Shown piece by piece: positions 7,413 through 12,010 of a DNA stretch of 12,010 nucleotides (the stretch's first letter is position 1; every line of letters begins with the position of its first letter). This DNA is from Candidatus Saccharibacteria bacterium UBA6209 (GTDB lineage Bacteria; Patescibacteriota; Saccharimonadia; Saccharimonadales; Saccharimonadaceae), in the NCBI GenBank assembly GCA_905370345.1, contig CAJPKE010000021.1, positions 1 to 12,010 on the forward strand, read 5' to 3'. A program made the translations under genes and the position numbers. The notes under the pieces are model-generated. The model was given only the letters and a program-made list of their open reading frames with translations, had not been told where the DNA came from and did no database searches.

Positions 7413-9160
7413 ACGAAGGTTTGGCGGATGGAGCGGGCGATTTTAATGTTTTCTCGGCGTTGAATGGCGATGTTAATTTTCAGGATTTATCTTCAGAAAT
7501 TGATGATGATGCGACTGAGTTAAATTTGGTAGAAGCGGTTGCTAGCGGTGAGAAAATTGATACGTCATTCGCCGAAGAAAGTGAAGCGGAAACAACAGAA
7601 GAATGTTTGGACGCTGAAAGGCGATCGGAATTTTGCCAAAACGTAGCCAGTGCAGCGTGCGCCAGTTGCGCTGCGGCGGGAACTTGCTCAATACTACGAA
7701 TGCGAAATTTTGCTGAAGAGAATTTACAGCCGGCAGCAGAGCCGAAGAGTTATTTGTCTGACTTAATGAATGATGATTGTGATTTTGTTGTTGCTGGATA
7801 TGTCCGTGCTGATAATGAAGAGAAGGCGTCCGAGTCGATTGAAAAAGATAGTCCATCAGAAAATGAAAAAACTGAATCCGTATCAGAAAAACCTGCGGTT
7901 AAGTCGGAAGCGAGCGATGATGATGCGTCGATACGCATGTCGGCGGAAAATAATGAGGCGAACAAATCGACGGATGATGAATGTTTGGATAGCGAAAGTG
8001 CGTCATCGGAAAATATTCCAAGCGCGAAAATGATCAAAGAAAATATCCCGCCGAAAATCAACGAAGAGCCGGAGGAGACTGAGGTGGCTAGTCAAATTAA
8101 CTTGATGGACTCGGAAGACGTCGATGAAAAAATAGATATGTCTTCTGAGAATCAAGCCCCGACTGTTGATAAAGAGGATAAATTGCCGAGAGAATTACCT
8201 ATAAAGAAAGATAGCTATATAGGGGCTGAAAATAATATAAACTCTGCACCGATTTTGGAAGATTCTACTCCAAGGGAAGATCTGGTCGAGAAAGCTATTT
8301 CTAATGAGCCAAATTCCTTGCCAGTGTGTGATTTTGTTCAAGTCAATAATGAAATTGATATGGCGATGAATGACAATAATAATGCGCCAGCTGAGGTGGA
8401 GTTGAGCGATGAGGCTGTGCGTAAAAGAATTGAATCTGCTGAATTGGCAGAAAATAAGGAGGATTCGCCAATTTTACCACAACGTGATTTTGAAGAGCGT
8501 GAAGTATGTTTCGAAGATTCAGAGAATATTGCTATGGACGAAGATTTTGACAATTGTATGGTCGTGAATGAAACAGATAATATGGCAGATGATTTGGGTG
8601 ATTGTGCAGAATTGGGCGAAGAAGTTACGCGTGAATCGGAAGAATTACCGACCAGCAAGTCTGAAGTAATAGGACAATTTATTCCCGATCTGAAATTAGC
8701 CGATGATGAAATTGATCGAAATAATATTGTCGATAAGGTTGTAAAAAAAGTTGCGGAAAAAGCTGAATTGGCTGAAGAATGTAGCGAATTGGTTATTACG
8801 GATAATTGCGATGAGGTAAAATGCTCTGTAAAAATCGAAGAGTCGAGCGATTATTGTGATGACATTGATAATGTTTTGAAAGAGGATTTAAATACTCCAG
8901 TTTTTCAAGAAATTCCTACTCTGCCAGACAATTCATCGGAGGAAAAAGCTAGTTATAATTGTGGCGAAGACGTCGCCAATAATACAAATATATCCGGCGT
9001 TTATTCGGGGCTTTGGGTTGATGATAGTCCGTTGAATCCGGAAGATGATAAGACTTCGAACATTAGTTATAATTCTAGCGTACTTTCTCAGCTGATAACA
9101 TTAGTTGGTTCGTTGGCGGTTAGAATTGTCTTCAAGAAACAAGAAGGATTGTGTAAATAG
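7409..9160 (+). CDS. Highly acidic, cysteine-containing protein of unknown function
   Basis: Not recognised. The 583 residues are dominated by Glu, Asp, Ser and Asn and look largely disordered, with no catalytic domain seen. Two features stand out. First, a Cys-rich patch C76-x7-C84-x2-C87-x5-C93 sits in a small Ala-rich, less acidic segment and could ligate a metal or Fe-S cluster. Around 17 Cys occur in total, most later ones inside acidic patches (ECLD, GDCAE, EECSE, YCDD). Second, the C-terminal end (about 558-575) is hydrophobic with one Arg, followed by KK, and might be an amphipathic helix or tail anchor. The ATG overlaps the stop of the reductase gene (ATGA), so it is translationally coupled and part of the nrd operon. 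Being an electron carrier or scaffold for the reductase is inference only. Confidence 0.7.
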   Translation: MNEGLADGAGDFNVFSALNGDVNFQDLSSEIDDDATELNLVEAVASGEKIDTSFAEESEAETTEECLDAERRSEFCQNVASAACASCAAAGTCSILRMRNFAEENLQPAAEPKSYLSDLMNDDCDFVVAGYVRADNEEKASESIEKDSPSENEKTESVSEKPAVKSEASDDDASIRMSAENNEANKSTDDECLDSESASSENIPSAKMIKENIPPKINEEPEETEVASQINLMDSEDVDEKIDMSSENQAPTVDKEDKLPRELPIKKDSYIGAENNINSAPILEDSTPREDLVEKAISNEPNSLPVCDFVQVNNEIDMAMNDNNNAPAEVELSDEAVRKRIESAELAENKEDSPILPQRDFEEREVCFEDSENIAMDEDFDNCMVVNETDNMADDLGDCAELGEEVTRESEELPTSKSEVIGQFIPDLKLADDEIDRNNIVDKVVKKVAEKAELAEECSELVITDNCDEVKCSVKIEESSDYCDDIDNVLKEDLNTPVFQEIPTLPDNSSEEKASYNCGEDVANNTNISGVYSGLWVDDSPLNPEDDKTSNISYNSSVLSQLITLVGSLAVRIVFKKQEGLCK

Positions 9161-9163
9161 ATA

Positions 9164-9169
9164 TATAAT
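9164..9169 (+). promoter_or_regulatory. -10 box (TATAAT), leaderless start of the 200-aa protein gene
   Basis: A perfect TATAAT lies 6 nt before the ATG at 9176, the same spacing as at 2242. No Shine-Dalgarno is present and no -35 hexamer is found at 16-18 bp. Transcription should start at the ATG, giving a leaderless mRNA. Confidence 0.7.
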
Positions 9170-9175
9170 AAGCGT

Positions 9176-9778
9176 ATGAATGATAAAGAAAATATTATTA
9201 GTGTCGCTCGTGCCATTATTCGCATTGGTGACGCCGCTGAAAAAGCCAAAGATTATGGTTTGTCGAAATCGCTAGAGGAAATGGTTGATCAGTTGGCTCG
9301 ACATAACGTTAAAGACGCTGAGGTTGATATTCAGTTGCTATTGGAATATGTTAAGTCATTGAACGATTGTGAATATTGCCGAGAATCTAACGGTGAGATG
9401 AGCACTGCCGATTTGGTAGATGAAATAAATCAACAATTAGCGCGTCTTAGTCAGGAGCAAGTGGATAATTCTAGTAAATTGGCTTTGGAATTTGAGCCGA
9501 CAGTTCACTTAGTGACTGCGAATTATGCCAAGGATGAGAATGGGACGACTTCTGGCGTATCAATAGCTTTGGTTTTTAATAGAGACGGCTCGGTAAGTGC
9601 GCCGCGTGACCATTTCTTGAATGCGGAATTGCTTAATTATTTTAACGATAAGCATCAGGTCAATTATCAATTTATTGAAAATCATTTACCACCGAAACTT
9701 CAGGGTTATCAATTAGTTACGGGAACGGCGGAGGTGCGAGAAATCTTGCCGCGGGAATTGGAAGTGATAAATTTTTAA
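9176..9778 (+). CDS. Hypothetical protein, 200 aa
   Basis: Not recognised. Residues 1-95 look alpha-helical, with a CxxC (C65-E-Y-C68) that could bind metal or form a disulfide. Residues about 100-200 look like a mixed alpha/beta domain (FEPTVHLVTANYAKDENG, SIALVFNRDGSV). No signal peptide or membrane segment is seen. The leaderless promoter begins directly after the acidic-protein gene, so it is transcribed independently of the nrd operon. It is followed 6 nt later by the DUF167 gene, so the two probably share an mRNA. No function is assigned. Confidence 0.75.
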   Translation: MNDKENIISVARAIIRIGDAAEKAKDYGLSKSLEEMVDQLARHNVKDAEVDIQLLLEYVKSLNDCEYCRESNGEMSTADLVDEINQQLARLSQEQVDNSSKLALEFEPTVHLVTANYAKDENGTTSGVSIALVFNRDGSVSAPRDHFLNAELLNYFNDKHQVNYQFIENHLPPKLQGYQLVTGTAEVREILPRELEVINF

Positions 9779-9784
9779 GGTTTT

Positions 9785-10015
9785 ATGAAAATCTCCGTAC
9801 ACATTAAACCAAATTCTCGCCATCGTGAGGAAGTTGTGAAAAATGACGACGACACATTGACGGTTTATATCAAAGCTCCAGCAATTGAAGGTCGAGCCAA
9901 CGCGGCGACTATTAAATTATTGGCAAAACATTTTAAGGTTGCGCCGTCCAAAGTTAAATTAGTGCGCGGTGCAACTTCGAAATATAAGCTGTTTGACATT
10001 ACGGATAATGCATAG
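9785..10015 (+). CDS. DUF167/YggU-family protein
   Basis: A small 76-residue protein with the family pattern: IKPNSR at the N-terminus, APAIEGRANAATIKLLAKHF in the middle and VRGATSKYKLFDI near the end. This is the PxxGxAN...LA...G..S+.K signature of the DUF167 (YggU) family, which is widely conserved and whose biochemical role is still unknown. ATG 9785 is preceded by AAGG at 9777-9780 and is only 6 nt from the previous stop, so it is likely the second gene of a two-gene unit. The length is normal for the family and it appears intact. Confidence 0.9.
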   Translation: MKISVHIKPNSRHREEVVKNDDDTLTVYIKAPAIEGRANAATIKLLAKHFKVAPSKVKLVRGATSKYKLFDITDNA

Positions 10016-10026
10016 AGATTCAAGGG

Positions 10027-10035
10027 TGCTATAAT
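10027..10035 (+). promoter_or_regulatory. Extended -10 promoter of the PHP-ATPase gene
   Basis: TGCTATAAT is a perfect extended -10 element. Transcription should start near 10042, so the leader is about 27 nt, carrying a weak AAGAAGAA (10056-10063) before the GTG at 10069. There is no convincing -35; TTGACA at 9993-9998 is 31 bp away and too far. Confidence 0.7.
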
Positions 10036-10068
10036 ACAAACTAGATAAGTTAAAAAAGAAGAACAATA

Positions 10069-12010
10069 GTGAAAATAGATATTCATTGTCATACCAAAAA
10101 GATTCGTAGTGGTGAGCCGGAGTCTCGAGCGGTAACAAAGGAAGTATTCTCAAAAAGTATACAAGATGCGGAAGTTGGCATAGTTGCGATAACAGACCAT
10201 GACGTTTTTGATAAAGAACAGTATGATGAGTTTGTTAAGTGTGTAGGTAGTAACTTTCAAATATGGCCCGGGATTGAACTAGACACTAGCCATAATGGAA
10301 ACAAGTTTCATCTTATTTTAGTGGGCGACCCAGACGATGTGGACATTTTTGATGAAAAAGTAAAACAGCTTACTAATGGCAAGTCTGGTGATTTCACTAT
10401 AGAATTAGATAATATAATCAGCCATTTTTCAGGCGAGAACATTCTCTATATTCCGCATTTTGGTAGTAAAAGACCCGCTATATCAGAGGATAATTTGAAA
10501 TACCTCAAAGAGAGGCTTGGCGAAAAATCATCTCTAGTCATAGTGGAGGATACAAATATTCGCTCTGCGGGAATTCTTGCTAATCACGGATTCAACGCCA
10601 TAACTGGTAGTGATGTAAGAGATTGGGGTAAGTACAGTGATTGTGATGTGTCGAGCTTAAGACTTCCAGTTGATACATTTAAACAATTTTGTCTTTTTCT
10701 AGATAGAGACAAATCAACAATAGAGACAATGCTAAATAAAACCTCTAACTATGAGTATACAGGCAGACCTAAAGAAGACGATCCTAGTATTACAATACCA
10801 GTCAAATTATACAATGAGGTGAATATACTTTTTGGAGACAAAGGTCTTGGTAAAACCAATATTCTTAAAAGCGTAAGGAAAGAAGCTGAGGCGGGCGGTA
10901 AGATAGTATCTACGTATATTGCTAGTGAGAAAGATGATTATTTTAATGAGCTTCTTGATGTTTCTGATATGGACAGAACTGCTAATAAATTGGGCATGGA
11001 CGCATGTGAAAAAGAGTTCGCACGTATAAAGGAATGGAGTGACAAAACGCCCACATCTCTTCAGCTTTACGCTGATCATGCTAAATCAGCCGAAACACGT
11101 AAAGCTAAAAATAAGCTTAAATTATCCGACACAGAGCAGATTGATGATTATGATAGCAGAAAGTCAACAGGGGTCATTAATGATAGAAATAAGTACAAGG
11201 AATATGCGCAATCCATAAAGCAAATAGCTGCCCGTTATGTAAGTGACAGTGAATTAACTAGCTTCGAAGAGGCGATCGACGGTCTTTATGACAAAATAAC
11301 TGAGGAAGTCAGGAATGAGTTAATATTGAAATATACGACCGATTTATATAATCATGCAATTAGATTCATCAATAACAAAGTGTCTGAAAAAACCGATACA
11401 GCGTCAAAGCCTGATTCTCCAGGATTCACGCAATATGCTAGGAATAAACTTGAACTTAAACAATCACTAGATAAAATTACAGACTTTCTTAAACTAAAAG
11501 ATAAAAAATACACTGAATCATTTAGGATAGGTGAACTGGGTGATAAGGGTGATCTATACATCCAAAATGAGTGGAGTATGCTTGGTAAGACGGGGTATGA
11601 GAAATACGATAGTTCCCCTGTTAAAATAGAAAAACTAAAAGACGCCAGAGAGAATTTGAATAAGCTGAAACGCAAAGTATCTTCCGATGATATAGAAGAT
11701 GCACTTGATAAGTGCAAGGCTAGTCTTGATCAAATTAATAGCCTAGACGTGTTTGTGGGGTTAAGAAAGTACCCGACACTTAATGACGATGGAGAAGAAT
11801 ATTCTCCATCTAACGGTGAAAAGGCGATAATTGCGATCCAGCGGGCACTAGATCATGATGATGCGGATTTCTATGTCTTGGATGAGCCTGAGTTAAGTCT
11901 AGGGGGAGAATATATAGATAACGTCATTAGAGAGAAAATAAGCAAGCTTGGTAGGGCAAAAAAGACAGTCTTTATAGCGACACATAATGCTAATATAGCC
12001 GTTAGAACCT
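10069..12010 (+). CDS. PHP-domain/ABC-type ATPase fusion, TrlF-like (3' partial)
   Basis: The GTG at 10069 starts a frame that is open to the right edge (647 residues seen). The next in-frame Met is far inside and the PHP motif begins at residue 3, so GTG is the start. Residues 3-190 are a PHP metal-dependent phosphoesterase domain: H6 and H8 (DIHCH), D43/H44 (ITDHD), E70 (PGIELD), H81, H130 (IPHFG) and D182 (TGSDVRDW). ATPase: Walker A G256-DKGLGKT263; a long charged helical insertion, about 290-560; a signature-like SNGEKAII (581-588); Walker B VLDEPELSL with D605/E606; and a switch His H639 (IATHN). This layout matches proteins annotated as TrlF-like AAA ATPases and other SMC/RecF-like nuclease-ATPases. 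The activity is probably ATP-controlled cleavage of a phosphodiester or nucleotide. The AGA/AGG and ATA codons differ from the nrd genes, suggesting transfer. The C-terminus is missing. Confidence 0.85.
   Translation, partial: MKIDIHCHTKKIRSGEPESRAVTKEVFSKSIQDAEVGIVAITDHDVFDKEQYDEFVKCVGSNFQIWPGIELDTSHNGNKFHLILVGDPDDVDIFDEKVKQLTNGKSGDFTIELDNIISHFSGENILYIPHFGSKRPAISEDNLKYLKERLGEKSSLVIVEDTNIRSAGILANHGFNAITGSDVRDWGKYSDCDVSSLRLPVDTFKQFCLFLDRDKSTIETMLNKTSNYEYTGRPKEDDPSITIPVKLYNEVNILFGDKGLGKTNILKSVRKEAEAGGKIVSTYIASEKDDYFNELLDVSDMDRTANKLGMDACEKEFARIKEWSDKTPTSLQLYADHAKSAETRKAKNKLKLSDTEQIDDYDSRKSTGVINDRNKYKEYAQSIKQIAARYVSDSELTSFEEAIDGLYDKITEEVRNELILKYTTDLYNHAIRFINNKVSEKTDTASKPDSPGFTQYARNKLELKQSLDKITDFLKLKDKKYTESFRIGELGDKGDLYIQNEWSMLGKTGYEKYDSSPVKIEKLKDARENLNKLKRKVSSDDIEDALDKCKASLDQINSLDVFVGLRKYPTLNDDGEEYSPSNGEKAIIAIQRALDHDDADFYVLDEPELSLGGEYIDNVIREKISKLGRAKKTVFIATHNANIAVRT

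Noticed and set aside
7542..8658. Several long minus-strand reading frames inside the acidic gene
   Set aside because: They are Ser/Phe-rich complements of GAA/GAT-rich codons, with no start signals or family motifs.
9993..10035. TTGACA at 9993 as -35 of the PHP-ATPase promoter
   Set aside because: The spacing to TATAAT is 31 bp, far outside 16-18 bp, and the hexamer is inside the DUF167 coding region.
10807..11717. Minus-strand reading frames inside the PHP-ATPase gene
   Set aside because: They lie opposite a coding frame with clear Walker motifs and PHP ligands, and have no recognisable domain.

Overview
The window looks like a bacterial chromosome segment from the candidate phyla radiation, most likely Candidatus Saccharibacteria (TM7). 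This is inferred from several traits: a sortase-anchored surface protein next to a sortase with a long basic N-terminus, very compact one-strand gene packing, moderate-to-low GC, overlapping starts and stops, and -10 boxes placed so close to start codons that mRNAs would be leaderless. TGA is used as a stop and no frame needs it recoded, so the code is standard and the SR1/Gracilibacteria groups are unlikely. Every supported gene is on the + strand.

Region 1 (1-2217) is cell surface. It holds the C-terminal end of an autotransporter-like, probably beta-helical, adhesin ending in a VPNTG wall-sorting signal, followed by a sortase. An imperfect hairpin lies between them. Region 2 (2242-3788) is a coupled pair of kinase-like genes: an APH/choline-kinase-fold phosphotransferase and a P-loop kinase. 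They are transcribed from an extended -10 promoter that predicts a leaderless message.

Region 3 (3789-9160) is an anaerobic ribonucleotide-reductase operon: nrdD, nrdG, a small FAD/NAD(P)H oxidoreductase and a 583-residue, very acidic, cysteine-containing protein of unknown function. All four are joined by overlaps. Two near-consensus NrdR boxes 32 bp apart overlap the promoter, one between -35 and -10 and one over the expected transcription start, which predicts NrdR repression. NrdG must activate the glycyl radical of NrdD with electrons from somewhere; the reductase, perhaps with the acidic Cys protein, is the natural candidate for that supply.

Region 4 (9161-10015) is a second leaderless promoter with an unrecognised 200-aa protein and a DUF167/YggU-family protein. 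Region 5 (10016-12010) has a clear extended -10 promoter and a GTG-started gene that runs off the window. It fuses an N-terminal PHP phosphoesterase domain to an ABC/SMC-like ATPase with a long helical insertion. Its codon use (many AGA/AGG and ATA) differs from the nrd genes, and the architecture resembles TrlF-like PHP-ATPases and other nuclease-ATPase defence proteins. It is the best candidate here for a poorly described system.
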